From Kocuria massiliensis (GTDB taxonomy: Bacteria > Actinomycetota > Actinomycetes > Actinomycetales > Micrococcaceae): a stretch of 64,000 nucleotides of DNA. The stretch spans positions 434,001 to 498,000 of the forward strand of contig NZ_LT835160.1 of the NCBI RefSeq assembly GCF_900169715.1, read 5' to 3'. Positions within the stretch are counted from its first letter, which is position 1. Every line of letters starts with the position of its first letter. Under the pieces are notes generated by a model. The model saw nothing but the letters and a program-made list of their open reading frames with translations. It searched no databases and was not told the DNA's origin. This document shows, in pieces, positions 45,049 to 56,455 of the stretch. A program made the translations under genes and the position numbers.

Positions 45049-45252
45049 TTATGAATCCTTGTCAGCGCGGGGTTGGAAAATCTCCCCATCGCCCTCTCGC
45101 TGTCGAATTTCCTCATACCAACGCCGTGCGTCGTCCTCCGAGGTGCTGCGTGCTTTACGTTCTGCGCTGTCCGCCCGGAACGCCCAGCGCATCAACACGT
45201 AGAAGACGACGCCGATCGCCACAGATGGCAGTAAAACGGCCACATATTCCAC
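45049..45252 (-). CDS. Small single-pass membrane protein
   Basis: Predicted 67 residues. One hydrophobic segment (about 4-25) is followed by a charged helix (RKARSTSEDDARRWYEEIRQREGD). It is 51 bases downstream of lysS and may be co-transcribed. No known family recognised; conservation next to lysS in relatives would support it. Confidence 0.6.
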   Translation of the reverse strand: MEYVAVLLPSVAIGVVFYVLMRWAFRADSAERKARSTSEDDARRWYEEIRQREGDGEIFQPRADKDS

Positions 45253-45303
45253 GGCTTGACCTTCTCTCCGGGCAACGAGGCCCGATCCTTGGATTACCCG
45301 AAT

Positions 45304-46821
45304 CTATTCGGGTTTCATCAGCGGAAACAGAATGGTTTCGCGGATGCCCAATCCAGTAAACAACATGATCAAACGATCAATTCCCAAACCGAAACCGCCC
45401 ATCGGCGGTGCCGCATGTTCCAGGGCGCGCAGGAAATCCTCGTCCAATTGCATGGCTTCTTCGTCGCCACCCGCAGCCATCCGAGACTGTTCGGTCAGGC
45501 GTTCACGCTGAATCACCGGGTCGATCAACTCGGAGAATGCCGTTCCACGCTCCATGCCACCAATGATGAGGTCCCAGGCCTCAATAACCCCGGGCTTCGC
45601 ACGGTGCGGGCGCGCAAGCGGCTGGGCCGACGGCGGATAATCACACACAAAGGTCGGATTAATGAGCGTAGGCTCCACGAATTCTTCAAACAGCTCCATG
45701 ACGAGCTTCTCTGCGCCCCACGCGGGGTCCACCGAGACGTCGCGCTGCCGGGCGATCTCACGCAGGGTTTCGGCGGGCGTCTCTGGCGTAATCTCCTGGC
45801 CCACGGCCTCGGACAGGCCCGGGTAGACGCCAAGCCACTGCCACTCGCCCGTGAGGTCCACGGTTCCGGCGTCGGTCTCGATCTGATGGATGCCCACGGC
45901 ATCCGCGCAGGCCATGATGATCTTGTGGATCAGCTCGGCCATCGTGAACTGGTCACCGTAGGCTTGGTAGGCCTCAATCGTCGTGAATTCGGGGCTGTGG
46001 GTCGAATCCACACCCTCATTCCGGAAGACTCGTCCCATCTCAAAGACCCTGTCGATTCCGCCCACCACCGCGCGCTTGAGGTACAGCTCGGTCGCGATGC
46101 GCAGCGTCATGTCCTGGTCGAAGGCGTTGAGGTGCGTGGCGAAAGGCCGAGCGGTCGCGCCGCCGTGCACGAGCTGCAACATCGGGGTTTCGATCTCGAT
46201 GTAGCCTTCGTCGATCATCACCTGGCGAACGGTGTTGATGATCTTGGCCCGGCGTCGGACTACTTCCTGCGCTTCCGGACGCACCATGAGGTCCAAGTAC
46301 CGCTGGCGGATTCGGGTTTCCTCGTTGAGGTCCTTGTGGAGGGTGGGCAAAGGACGCAGTGACTTGGATGCCATGCTCCACTCGTCCACCATCACGGAGA
46401 GCTCTCCGCGGCGAGAACTGATGACCTCGCCGTGCACGAACACGTGGTCTCCCAGGTCTACCAGGGCTTTCCAGTCATCCAGGTTGTCCTGGCCGGCCTT
46501 GGCCAACGAGATCATGGCCTGAAGGCGCGTGCCGTCGCCGGCCTGGAGGCTCGCGAAGCACAGCTTGCCGGTATTGCGCACGAACACCACGCGACCGGCC
46601 ACGCCGACGACGTCGCCCGTTTCATCGCCGGCTTCCAAACCTTCGTACTGCTCGCGAATGGACTGGATGGTTCGCGTGACGGGCACGCCGACCGGGTACG
46701 ACTCGCGGCCCCGCTTCAGCAATTCCGCGCGTTTGTCCATGCGGATTCGCATCTGCTCGTTGACCTCGGCGGAGGTATCGGTGGCGTGCGGCTGCTGGGA
46801 GGTCGAATCTGAGGTAGTCAC
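45304..46821 (-). CDS. lysS: Lysyl-tRNA synthetase (class II)
   Basis: Predicted 505 residues. An N-terminal OB-fold anticodon-binding domain (about 60-180) with GRVVFVRNTGKLCF is followed by the class II catalytic core: motif 1 around RFATHLNAFD, motif 2 GRVFRNEGVDSTHSPEFT, and motif 3 GFGLGIDRLIML. The GTG at 46821 has no ribosome binding site but TAGGCT lies 7 bases upstream, so the mRNA is probably leaderless. Confidence 0.95.
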   Translation of the reverse strand: MTTSDSTSQQPHATDTSAEVNEQMRIRMDKRAELLKRGRESYPVGVPVTRTIQSIREQYEGLEAGDETGDVVGVAGRVVFVRNTGKLCFASLQAGDGTRLQAMISLAKAGQDNLDDWKALVDLGDHVFVHGEVISSRRGELSVMVDEWSMASKSLRPLPTLHKDLNEETRIRQRYLDLMVRPEAQEVVRRRAKIINTVRQVMIDEGYIEIETPMLQLVHGGATARPFATHLNAFDQDMTLRIATELYLKRAVVGGIDRVFEMGRVFRNEGVDSTHSPEFTTIEAYQAYGDQFTMAELIHKIIMACADAVGIHQIETDAGTVDLTGEWQWLGVYPGLSEAVGQEITPETPAETLREIARQRDVSVDPAWGAEKLVMELFEEFVEPTLINPTFVCDYPPSAQPLARPHRAKPGVIEAWDLIIGGMERGTAFSELIDPVIQRERLTEQSRMAAGGDEEAMQLDEDFLRALEHAAPPMGGFGLGIDRLIMLFTGLGIRETILFPLMKPE

Positions 46822-46828
46822 GGTCTCA

Positions 46829-46834
46829 AGCCTA
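46829..46834 (-). promoter_or_regulatory. Leaderless -10 box of lysS
   Basis: TAGGCT on the minus strand, 7 bases before the lysS GTG at 46821. Confidence 0.5.
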
Positions 46835-46874
46835 TCGTTGGTTCCTGGAAGGAAAGGTACGGGGAAGCGAACTT

Positions 46875-47831
46875 CTAGATGACGTCCATGTTGTCCAACA
46901 GGCGCGTCTCGCCCACCCGGATCGCCGCTAGCGCGGTGGCACGTTCGGAATTTTCGGTTGGGGCCGCGAAGGTCGTGGGATCAACGATCTCCAGATATTC
47001 GAGTTCGACACCGTCGCGCTCTGAAATGCGCTCCCTCGCGGCGTCGACGTCGATACCTGCATACCCACGGGAGAGGCCTTCCTCGCGCAACAGTGCCAAG
47101 GTCCGAGACAGGACGAGGGCCGCACGGCGTTGCTCCGGGGAAAGGTAAACGTTGCGAGAAGAAAGAGCGAGGCCATCGTCGTCGCGGACTATGGCCACCG
47201 GGCACACGGTGATGGGGATGTTGAAGTCCGCAACCATGCGTTGCACCAGGGCGACTTGCTGAGCGTCTTTTTGCCCGAAGTAGGCCCGGGCGCGGTACGT
47301 TCCCGCCGCCGAGACGACCACGTTGAAGAGCTTATTGACCACGGTCAAGACGCCGTCGAAGTGCCCCGGCCGGGCCGCGCCTTCAAACATGGTGCCCAGT
47401 TTTCCTGAGCTGACCCGCACGAGCGGCTCACCATCCGGGTACATGGCCTCGAGATCCGGGGCGAACGCGATGTCCACGCCGTATTCGCGGAGCATCTCGA
47501 GGTCTTTCTCCTCGGTTCGAGGGTACTTTTCGTAATCCTCATTCGGACCGAATTGGAGGGGGTTCACGAAGAGGGAGACCGCGACGACGTCGTTCTGTTC
47601 CCGAGCGCGACGGATGAGGGTCGCGTGGCCCTGGTGGAGGGCGCCCATCGTGGGGACGAGGCCCATGGTCGCGACGCGGGGCTGGCCGGGTTCGCTGGCC
47701 GGGTCCATTCCCTCAGAGGTGATCCGCTCGGATTCTTCCGCGTGGATTCGAGCCTCGGCTTCGCCCATTCGTTGGCTGATCTGGGCGAAAAATTCTTCCA
47801 GGGTGCGAGCAACATAAAGCTCACCCGTCAT
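46875..47831 (-). CDS. panC: Pantothenate synthetase PanC
   Basis: Predicted 318 residues. Catalyses ATP-dependent joining of pantoate and beta-alanine. Adenylation motifs: PTMGALHQGH (60-69, His66 and His69), then FVNPLQFGP, GQKDAQQ and LALSSRNVYLS with the SSRN loop. Compared with the E. coli enzyme it carries an extra charged helix of about 30 residues near the N-terminus (residues 20-50). The ATG at 47831 follows AAGGAAGGA. It lies 53 bases before lysS's start region and is separated from the DUF2520 gene by 116 bases. Confidence 0.95.
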   Translation of the reverse strand: MTGELYVARTLEEFFAQISQRMGEAEARIHAEESERITSEGMDPASEPGQPRVATMGLVPTMGALHQGHATLIRRAREQNDVVAVSLFVNPLQFGPNEDYEKYPRTEEKDLEMLREYGVDIAFAPDLEAMYPDGEPLVRVSSGKLGTMFEGAARPGHFDGVLTVVNKLFNVVVSAAGTYRARAYFGQKDAQQVALVQRMVADFNIPITVCPVAIVRDDDGLALSSRNVYLSPEQRRAALVLSRTLALLREEGLSRGYAGIDVDAARERISERDGVELEYLEIVDPTTFAAPTENSERATALAAIRVGETRLLDNMDVI

Positions 47832-47947
47832 AGTCGTCCTTCCTTCACCGGTACCAGACGTCATGTCGACCTCTCTGGCCGACCCGGTAAGTGAGGCCGA
47901 CGCGCAGAGAACAGTCTCGCCCGATGCGTGAACGGCCGCTACAAAGT

Positions 47948-48931
47948 TTACTGATCTGTCTCGTCGCTTTCACTTCCAGACCCCTCATCGAGAGCCAGAG
48001 CACGAAGAATACGACGATATGACTCGTCCGCCAGAGCACCGCGGCGGTGCGCACGTTCGGCGCTGGCCCTAGCCAACGCCAGGTAAGCCTCCCCGATGTC
48101 TGGGGCGTCCTCTTCCGCGGCGAAGCCTCGCAAGATGTCGCGATGGGACTCGACCGTTCCGACGTCGCCGCGCACCACCGGTCCGGTGAGGGCGCTGTCC
48201 CCCGAGGCCAGCGCGTTATCCACGCTGGCTCGCACGAGCGGACCGAGCAACTCCCCCGGGTCGTCGACGCCGATGCTGGCCAAGATCTGTGAGGCCTGTC
48301 CGAGAAGAGTCACGGTGTGATTCGACGCGTGTGCCAAGGCGGCGTGATAGAGAGGGCGATCCCCCTCCGCGATGGGCACGGGCTCTCCACCCATCTCCAC
48401 CACAAGTGCCTGAGCAATCGGGAGGAAAGGACCTGGAGCCGTCACACCAAATGAGGCGGTTCGCAGACGCGTGAGGTCCAGGGACAAACCCGTAAACGTC
48501 ATGGCGGGATGGATGGCGAGCCCGATCGCGCCCACTTCACGCCCCGGACCCAAGACGTCGATGCCGTAGCGCCCAGAAGTGTGAATCAGGATTTGCCCCG
48601 AAGAGAAGTGACCCCCGCTGGCCAAGCCCGCGATCAAAGATTCTAGGGCGTCGTCGGGCACCGCAAAGAGAACCACCTCGCTACGTTCCACGATCTCTGG
48701 AATCTGCAGGACCGGGACCTCTGGCAGGAGCGCTTCGGCCCGGGTACGTGACTCTTCCGACACGGCGTGTACGCCCACGATCGCGTGCCCCGCGGCGTGC
48801 AACGCGGCGCCCAGAACGGCGCCCACGCGACCCGCCCCGGCGTGCAACGCGGCGCCCAGAACGGCGCCCACGCGACCCGCCCCAATGATGCCGATGCCGA
48901 GACGTCCGGGGCGGTGAGAGGCTTCAGTCAC
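47948..48931 (-). CDS. Rossmann-like DUF2520 protein with a duplicated nucleotide-binding loop
   Basis: Predicted 327 residues. An N-terminal Rossmann domain (IGIIGAGRVGAV) and a C-terminal DUF2520 domain (about 170-300, GEPVPIAEGDRPLYHAALAHASNH) resemble the 6-phosphogluconate dehydrogenase-like proteins that often adjoin panC; a dehydrogenase role in pantothenate or related synthesis is inferred. The segment GAGRVGAVLGAALHA occurs twice in succession (residues 17-31 and 32-46) because of a perfect 45-base tandem duplication. The GTG at 48931 overlaps the PH-domain gene by 8 bases. Confidence 0.85.
   Translation of the reverse strand: MTEASHRPGRLGIGIIGAGRVGAVLGAALHAGAGRVGAVLGAALHAAGHAIVGVHAVSEESRTRAEALLPEVPVLQIPEIVERSEVVLFAVPDDALESLIAGLASGGHFSSGQILIHTSGRYGIDVLGPGREVGAIGLAIHPAMTFTGLSLDLTRLRTASFGVTAPGPFLPIAQALVVEMGGEPVPIAEGDRPLYHAALAHASNHTVTLLGQASQILASIGVDDPGELLGPLVRASVDNALASGDSALTGPVVRGDVGTVESHRDILRGFAAEEDAPDIGEAYLALARASAERAHRRGALADESYRRILRALALDEGSGSESDETDQ
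48794..48883. repeat. Perfect 45-base tandem duplication inside the DUF2520 gene
   Basis: Bases 48794-48838 and 48839-48883 are identical; each copy encodes 15 residues and preserves frame. The identity suggests a recent slippage or unequal-crossover event. Confidence 0.95.
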
Positions 48932-50522
48932 GTGGTATTTCGCTTTCGGTCAAAGATTTCGACGGTGCACTCGACGATCCGCCGGTCGCAGCCGAAACGT
49001 CAAGTCGGCGGGCGAAAGAGGCACGTTCGGCCTGCTCCCGAATGAGTTGGCGGGCGTCGTCGAGGTCGAGGTGTTCGACCAGCGTGTCGACGGTTCCTCC
49101 CACAGAGTCGAGGCGGACATCCGCGAGCCGTAGTCGGCGCGTGATCGGCCCATTAATAATGGCCGCCGATTGCGTTCGCGCGTGCGGAATGACTGAGAGC
49201 CGACGGTTTAACCACCCTCTACGGAAGAGCAAGAGTTCCCGTGTGCTGGCGTAGCCGTTCCGCCGATACTCCAACGGGTCCAGCCACCGCGAGCGCCGTG
49301 GGGCGACGACGAAACCGTGCTCGGAGCCATGACCTTCGAGGGCCTCGCGCAATGCGTCACCGTCAAGGCCACCGTCACTCGAGGATTCCACCACGTGCGG
49401 CAAGATGTTCAGCAGCTCTTGGCCCGTGCCTGCGGGCAAGAGGAGATGCTGGGAGTCCTCCCCTTTCAGAGTGCTCATTCCGGCGGAGTTAATCCGCACA
49501 CGGAACCATCCCGGGAATCGCCAGAGCCACGGTTGTTCGATGCCGATCGCTTGGATTCGTCCGATCGGAATGGATTGCGCCGAGGTCGAGGTCAGCCCGT
49601 GACGCACCCGGAACCCTTCGGAGTTCCGCGCGATGCGGAAATTCGATCCCTCATTGATGCTGGACCAGATCACGCTGCCGAAGCCCAAGACCGTCGGGAT
49701 GAAGGTCACGAACCCCACGTCAGGCACGAAAACCGTAACCATCGCCGCGCCAAGAAGGACCACGGCGAGCCACAGGCCCGTACCTGATAAGAAGGTCGCC
49801 CCCAGCGCGCGTCCCACGGACATCTGGGCGAGGACGCGGCCTTCCGTGGGCTCGGTTCCTTCGACGACGGCGGGTGCGGTCGAGGCGCCGTTAGCGTGAA
49901 CGACTGGGCGCTCGCTCGTGGTGTGACGCCGGTCCGCGGCGGATTCCTCACTCAGGGGAGGCCCCTCCTCTGAGGCCTCCCGCGCCAAATCATGCTTCTG
50001 GCCCAAGAGCCTGGATCTCAAGTTTTCGGCATCTCTCCGGCGCAAATATTGCAGGTGAAGGGTGGAATCTCCGGAGTCCGCGACGTTAAACCGCAGTTCC
50101 GCCAACCCCACCAACCGGGCGAAAAACGGTTGAGAAATTTCGATGGTCTGCACTCGGTCCAAACGGGCCTGTTTATCGCTCCGGAAGACCAAACCTCTCC
50201 GAAGACGAACCGAATCGCTGGTCACGGCGTAGCGTGTAAACCACCAACTCCAGAACATGCCTCCTAGAAGGACGACGACCATTCCCGTGAAGCTGAGCCA
50301 GGCGATCAGGGTCAGCGACGCGATGGTTTGACCGATCCCTCCCCAGAACTCGTTGGCACCTTGGTCGCCTTCGATAACGTCCTCCAGGACGTTCCTACCC
50401 AGAGTAAAGATGACAACGGCGATGGCTACCCAAAAACGTGCCAAAGGACTTAGCGGATGGACGCGCTCCCAGTGGGTTTCCTTCGAGTCATGGTGCGATC
50501 CGTCGGTGGTGTTCTCACTCAT
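48924..50522 (-). CDS. Bacterial PH-domain membrane protein (YdbT-like)
   Basis: Predicted 532 residues. Several membrane segments (about 35-60, 65-90, 245-290) alternate with three bacterial pleckstrin-homology repeats, each with a W-x-x-R-x-x-x-x or strand-turn pattern (for example VRLRRGLVFRSDKQARLDRVQTIEISQ). This is the YdbT architecture; the partner upstream is YdbS-like. Function is unclear; links with membrane stress are proposed for homologues. It overlaps DUF2520 by 8 bases and its ATG overlaps the upstream stop by 1 base (TAATG). Confidence 0.85.
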   Translation of the reverse strand: MSENTTDGSHHDSKETHWERVHPLSPLARFWVAIAVVIFTLGRNVLEDVIEGDQGANEFWGGIGQTIASLTLIAWLSFTGMVVVLLGGMFWSWWFTRYAVTSDSVRLRRGLVFRSDKQARLDRVQTIEISQPFFARLVGLAELRFNVADSGDSTLHLQYLRRRDAENLRSRLLGQKHDLAREASEEGPPLSEESAADRRHTTSERPVVHANGASTAPAVVEGTEPTEGRVLAQMSVGRALGATFLSGTGLWLAVVLLGAAMVTVFVPDVGFVTFIPTVLGFGSVIWSSINEGSNFRIARNSEGFRVRHGLTSTSAQSIPIGRIQAIGIEQPWLWRFPGWFRVRINSAGMSTLKGEDSQHLLLPAGTGQELLNILPHVVESSSDGGLDGDALREALEGHGSEHGFVVAPRRSRWLDPLEYRRNGYASTRELLLFRRGWLNRRLSVIPHARTQSAAIINGPITRRLRLADVRLDSVGGTVDTLVEHLDLDDARQLIREQAERASFARRLDVSAATGGSSSAPSKSLTESEIPRD

Positions 50523-51118
50523 TAGAGCCCCGCGAGGCGGTCGTCGCCACGACGTGAAAGGTCTTCACGCAAGCGCGCGGCGTCATTGGCGCAGATGCCG
50601 CGAATTTTGGAATCCGTGGAGGAGGAAGCCGTGTGTATTTCCACCGTGGCCAATCCGAAGATTCGATCGATGGGTCCCACGGAGACCTCGACGTATTGGA
50701 GGCGGCCGTATGGAATCGCGTTGACTCGATGCCGGATGACGCCGCGTCGAACCAGCAGGTCTTCCTCTCGTTCCACGTAGCCGTGGGCTCGCGCGCGCCG
50801 AGGAGTCAGCATCATGTTAATCACCACGCTCGCCGCAAGAAGCGCGGGGACGAGGATCGCCAGCCAGAGCCACGGCCACGTCCAGATCCCGGTCATCACC
50901 AAGATCAGGGGGATGCAAAGGAGGACGACGCCGATCAACCCATTGATTGCTTCGGACAGCAAAAGAACCTGGAGGAACCGACGATCTGGACGAATCCATT
51001 CGGTGTCCCAGGCGTCGAGGCTCCGGAGGCGAGCCTCGAATTTCGGGCCACCGGGCCCTAAGCGTGGATGTTCGGGCGTGGACTCGAGCGGGCCATCAAT
51101 GGTCTCCGTGTCGGGCAT
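50522..51118 (-). CDS. Bacterial PH-domain membrane protein (YdbS-like)
   Basis: Predicted 198 residues. Two membrane segments (about 50-100) precede a single bPH2 domain (RRGVIRHRVNAIPYGRLQYVEVSVGPIDR). The ATG at 51118 follows AAGGAGAAGG, and this start overlaps the end of DUF3180 by 23 bases; a longer frame would overlap more and has no ribosome binding site. It forms a pair with the YdbT-like gene downstream. Confidence 0.87.
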   Translation of the reverse strand: MPDTETIDGPLESTPEHPRLGPGGPKFEARLRSLDAWDTEWIRPDRRFLQVLLLSEAINGLIGVVLLCIPLILVMTGIWTWPWLWLAILVPALLAASVVINMMLTPRRARAHGYVEREEDLLVRRGVIRHRVNAIPYGRLQYVEVSVGPIDRIFGLATVEIHTASSSTDSKIRGICANDAARLREDLSRRGDDRLAGL

Positions 51119-51623
51119 ACCCGCCTTCTCCTTCGGGGTAGTCGTGAGCTCGTGCATCGCGAGAACCCTGAGAGTCCGTGGGGTCGTCCGGTGGGCGTTT
51201 ACACCAGGTCTCCGCGAGACAGCCGGCAACACATACTCCGAACCCGACGACGACGTTTGCCACAGTCAGGGGCAGGTTCTCCGTTACTGAACGGTATCTC
51301 AAGAGGGAGAGGTCGTACAGCAGAAGACCCCCGGCCCACCCGAAGAGGAGCGCCCCGTAGACGGCGCATGTTTGCGCGAGGACCGCTATGCGGGAGGCGA
51401 AGACGGCGTTGATCGGTCGACGCTTCGGTTCCTTGGTGTAGGCCCTCACACGCCAAGCGAGGGCCAGGGCCACGAGAGCCAACACCACGCTGAACGCGAG
51501 GGTTACCCAGGGCACCGTAAAGACGACGCGGCGCACGTCGGGCCATAACCCACAGGCGACTCCGCTGACCGCCAAGGCAATGGCTGCCATCAACGCCAAC
51601 CAACGGTACCGAAGGGGTTTCAC
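51096..51623 (-). CDS. DUF3180 membrane protein
   Basis: Predicted 175 residues with four hydrophobic segments (about 10-28, 36-58, 82-105, 118-145) and a basic linker, and an Asp/Glu/His-rich tail. DUF3180 proteins sit between folK and the PH-domain genes in many Micrococcales; the role is unknown. Its GTG overlaps the folK stop (GTGA), so it is translated with the folate operon. Confidence 0.8.
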   Translation of the reverse strand: MKPLRYRWLALMAAIALAVSGVACGLWPDVRRVVFTVPWVTLAFSVVLALVALALAWRVRAYTKEPKRRPINAVFASRIAVLAQTCAVYGALLFGWAGGLLLYDLSLLRYRSVTENLPLTVANVVVGFGVCVAGCLAETWCKRPPDDPTDSQGSRDARAHDYPEGEGGYARHGDH

Positions 51624-52132
51624 GGCCTAACCTCGCCGTCCTTCTCGTCCAGATAGCCGCGGATGCCGTCTCGGTCCGCGGCACGGGAGGCGAGAACCGC
51701 AACAGACTGGCCGTCGAGCTCGGCGTCGGGGTCCATCCGAGCCCAGGGCGCCAAGACGAAGGCACGTTCAGCGGCTCGCGGATGCGGTAGGCACAACTCG
51801 GGTTCGTCCATGAAGAGGTCGTCGAAGGTCACGATGTCCACATCGAGAGTGCGCGGCCCCCAGCGAATGGTCCGGACTCGGTGGAAGTCTTCTTCGATCT
51901 GCTGAGCGTGACGCAACAGCGAGAAGGGGCTCATTTCGGTGCGAATCCGGATGATCTGGTTGAGGTAATCCGGCTGCCCCGAGGGCCCACCCACTGCTGC
52001 GGTGACCGCGATGGGCGACGTCGCCTCGAGGGTGATCTTCTCGTGATCGATCAGAGCCGTGATGGCGCGCGCCAGGGTGTCGCGGGATTCGCCCAAATTC
52101 GAGCCGAGAGCGATGACGGAGACGGCGCTCAT
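51620..52132 (-). CDS. folK: 6-hydroxymethyl-7,8-dihydropterin pyrophosphokinase FolK
   Basis: Predicted 170 residues. Adds pyrophosphate to 6-hydroxymethyl-dihydropterin. The N-terminal ALGSNLG motif and the signature RWGPRTLDVDI (Mg-binding Asp pair) are present, followed by LPHPRAAERAFVL. Its ATG overlaps the folB stop by 4 bases (ATGA) in the order folE-folP-folB-folK. A longer frame to 52378 runs through folB and is rejected. Confidence 0.95.
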   Translation of the reverse strand: MSAVSVIALGSNLGESRDTLARAITALIDHEKITLEATSPIAVTAAVGGPSGQPDYLNQIIRIRTEMSPFSLLRHAQQIEEDFHRVRTIRWGPRTLDVDIVTFDDLFMDEPELCLPHPRAAERAFVLAPWARMDPDAELDGQSVAVLASRAADRDGIRGYLDEKDGEVRP

Positions 52133-52545
52133 GTGTTCTCCCGGTAGATGGTCACGGCCACGTCGGCGAAAGTGACCTCGATGGGCGCTTTGGGTTTGTG
52201 GACGGTAATCTCCACCGCGGAAATCCCAAATTTCTCGAAGAGATTTTGCACAATGCGTTCGGCGAGCGCCTCGATGAGATTGAGAGGGGGACCAACGATG
52301 GCCTCTTTGATGGTCTCCGCGACCTCTCCGTAGTGGATGGTGTCGTGTAGGTCGTCGGTGCGACCGGCGGTCGCGCAATCGGAGAACAGCGTGACGTCCA
52401 CGAAGAAGGGTTGACCCACCCGGCGCTCATTCTCGAAGACGCCGTGATAGCCCACGGCCCCAATACCGGTGATCGAAATTTGATCCCGGCGGTCCGTGGC
52501 GTGGCGGGGCAACGCCATGCTCGCCGCTTCGAGCTTCTCCGTCAT
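52129..52545 (-). CDS. folB: Dihydroneopterin aldolase FolB
   Basis: Predicted 138 residues. Cleaves dihydroneopterin to 6-hydroxymethyl-dihydropterin. Landmarks: ITGIGAVGYHGVFENERRVGQ with the conserved GYHGVFE, TIHYGEVAE, NLIEALAERI and the TVHKPKAPI motif with catalytic Lys. The ATG at 52545 follows AAGGAAGG. Confidence 0.94.
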   Translation of the reverse strand: MTEKLEAASMALPRHATDRRDQISITGIGAVGYHGVFENERRVGQPFFVDVTLFSDCATAGRTDDLHDTIHYGEVAETIKEAIVGPPLNLIEALAERIVQNLFEKFGISAVEITVHKPKAPIEVTFADVAVTIYRENT

Positions 52546-52609
52546 CTACTGGCCTTCCTTGTGGGTCCGTGGGGGCGCATCGCCGGTCGATGCTCAGTAA
52601 TCCTTTGTA

Positions 52610-53575
52610 TCAGGATGCTGGACGGGCCCCCTTGACCGCGAGTAGTTGACGGGTGACTTCTACCGCATCTCGCGACGAAGCGGCGTCGTGAACACGGACC
52701 GCCCACGCTCCGTGCTCCGCGGCAAGGGCCGAGATGGCGGCCGTGGCCGCGTCTCGCTCAGCGGGTCGAGGCACCTCACGGACGCTGGCCTCAGGGGTCC
52801 CAGAAATCGATGCCCGGGCTTCCCCCAAGAGGGTGCCGAGGAATCGTTTTCGAGATGCAGCGATGAGCACGGGATGGCCGAGGTCAACGATGCGATCCAT
52901 ACCGGCCAGCAATTCCCAATCCTGGACCCCGCCTTTGGCGAATCCCAGCCCTGGGTCGACGATGATCTTCTCGGCTGGCACTCCGGCGTCGAGCAGACGG
53001 TGACGCCACTGGGCAAGTTCGGAACGGACGTCCTCCACGGTGTCGTCATAGTGAGCCAGGCTATCCATGGAGCGTGAATCTCCCCGAGCGTGCATCAAGA
53101 TGTACGGCACGCCGGTTTCGCGGACGACGTCGATCATCGCGTCGTCGAGCCGCTGCCCGGAGACGTCGTTAATGATGTGCGCCCCGGCCTCGACCGCGGC
53201 CCGGGCCGTCTCCGCGTGCATCGTATCCACCGACATGACGACGTCTCGATCGGCCAATTCTCGAATGACGGGGAGGATTCGTTGCCGCTCGACCTCGGGC
53301 GGCACAGGCTCGGCTCCCGGGCGGGTGGATTCGCCGCCGACGTCGATAAGGTCCGCGCCGTCCGCGACCAATCGCATCGCGTGCCGAACCGCCTGCGAGG
53401 GTTCGTCGTGCAAGCCGCCGTCGGAAAAGGAATCCGGCGTGACGTTGAGAATTCCCATCACGAGGGTCCGGTTTTTCGGGAGGTTCTCCCAGCAACCCCA
53501 CCCGCGAAGGTTCAGAACGTCAGGGTTTCGGCCCTTGCTCGGTGCGACGGCACTCTGAGCCGAAGCGGGAGTCAC
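52610..53575 (-). CDS. folP: Dihydropteroate synthase FolP
   Basis: Predicted 321 residues. TIM-barrel enzyme joining pterin pyrophosphate and p-aminobenzoate, the sulfonamide target. Landmarks: [51 protein letters not shown] and ASRKRFLG. Residues 1-38 are a polar extension. The GTG at 53575 overlaps the folE stop (GTGA). Confidence 0.95.
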   Translation of the reverse strand: MTPASAQSAVAPSKGRNPDVLNLRGWGCWENLPKNRTLVMGILNVTPDSFSDGGLHDEPSQAVRHAMRLVADGADLIDVGGESTRPGAEPVPPEVERQRILPVIRELADRDVVMSVDTMHAETARAAVEAGAHIINDVSGQRLDDAMIDVVRETGVPYILMHARGDSRSMDSLAHYDDTVEDVRSELAQWRHRLLDAGVPAEKIIVDPGLGFAKGGVQDWELLAGMDRIVDLGHPVLIAASRKRFLGTLLGEARASISGTPEASVREVPRPAERDAATAAISALAAEHGAWAVRVHDAASSRDAVEVTRQLLAVKGARPAS

Positions 53576-54141
53576 CGGCGCGCTCCCCCGAGAATGAGGC
53601 TCATGGCCTCGGCTCGAGTCGCGGGATCGCGCAGCTGGCCGCGCACGGCCGAGGTGATGGTCTGGGTGCCGGGCTTCTGGACGCCTCGCATGGCCATGCA
53701 CATGTGTTCGCCTTCAACGACGACGATCGACCCTGCCGGATGCAGGAAAGTCTCGAGGGCCTCGACGACCTGTGTGGTCAGGCGTTCCTGAACCTGCGGT
53801 CGTTTGGCGTACAGGTCGACGAGCCGAGCGAGCTTGGACAACCCCGTGACGCGGCCGTCCTCACCCGGAATGTACGCAACGTGTGCACGCCCGAAGAACG
53901 GCACGAGATGGTGCTCGCACATCGAGAAAAAGTCGATGTCCTTGACCAACACCATCTCGGAGTGGCCGATGTCGAAGGTCGTCTCCAAGAGCTCGGCCGG
54001 GGCCGAGGCCATTCCGGAGAAGACCTCGGCGTAGGACCGGGCGACTCTGGCCGGGGTCTCTTTCAGCCCGTCGCGGTCGGGATCCTCTCCAATGGCGGAA
54101 AGGATCTCACGGACGGCGGACTCGATGCGGGGAAGGTCCAC
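53572..54141 (-). CDS. folE: GTP cyclohydrolase I FolE
   Basis: Predicted 189 residues. Makes dihydroneopterin triphosphate from GTP. Zinc ligands in FFSMCEHHL (Cys75, His78) and [10 protein letters not shown]; also [20 protein letters not shown]. Length is normal for the homodecameric family. The GTG at 54141 is 2 bases after the ftsH stop, so translation is coupled. Confidence 0.96.
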   Translation of the reverse strand: MDLPRIESAVREILSAIGEDPDRDGLKETPARVARSYAEVFSGMASAPAELLETTFDIGHSEMVLVKDIDFFSMCEHHLVPFFGRAHVAYIPGEDGRVTGLSKLARLVDLYAKRPQVQERLTTQVVEALETFLHPAGSIVVVEGEHMCMAMRGVQKPGTQTITSAVRGQLRDPATRAEAMSLILGGARR

Positions 54142-54143
54142 GA

Positions 54144-56318
<2,175 letters not shown>

Positions 56319-56455
56319 GCTTTGTTCCTTCGCGTGAGGCGTTCACGGTCGCGATTGGGTACTTCGGAACAGGGTACCGCCGTGAGCTGAAGATCGTTGA
56401 GCCTTCACCTCACAGCGGACACTGCGTCAGCGGCCTTCGAGGGAAGCCACCGACC

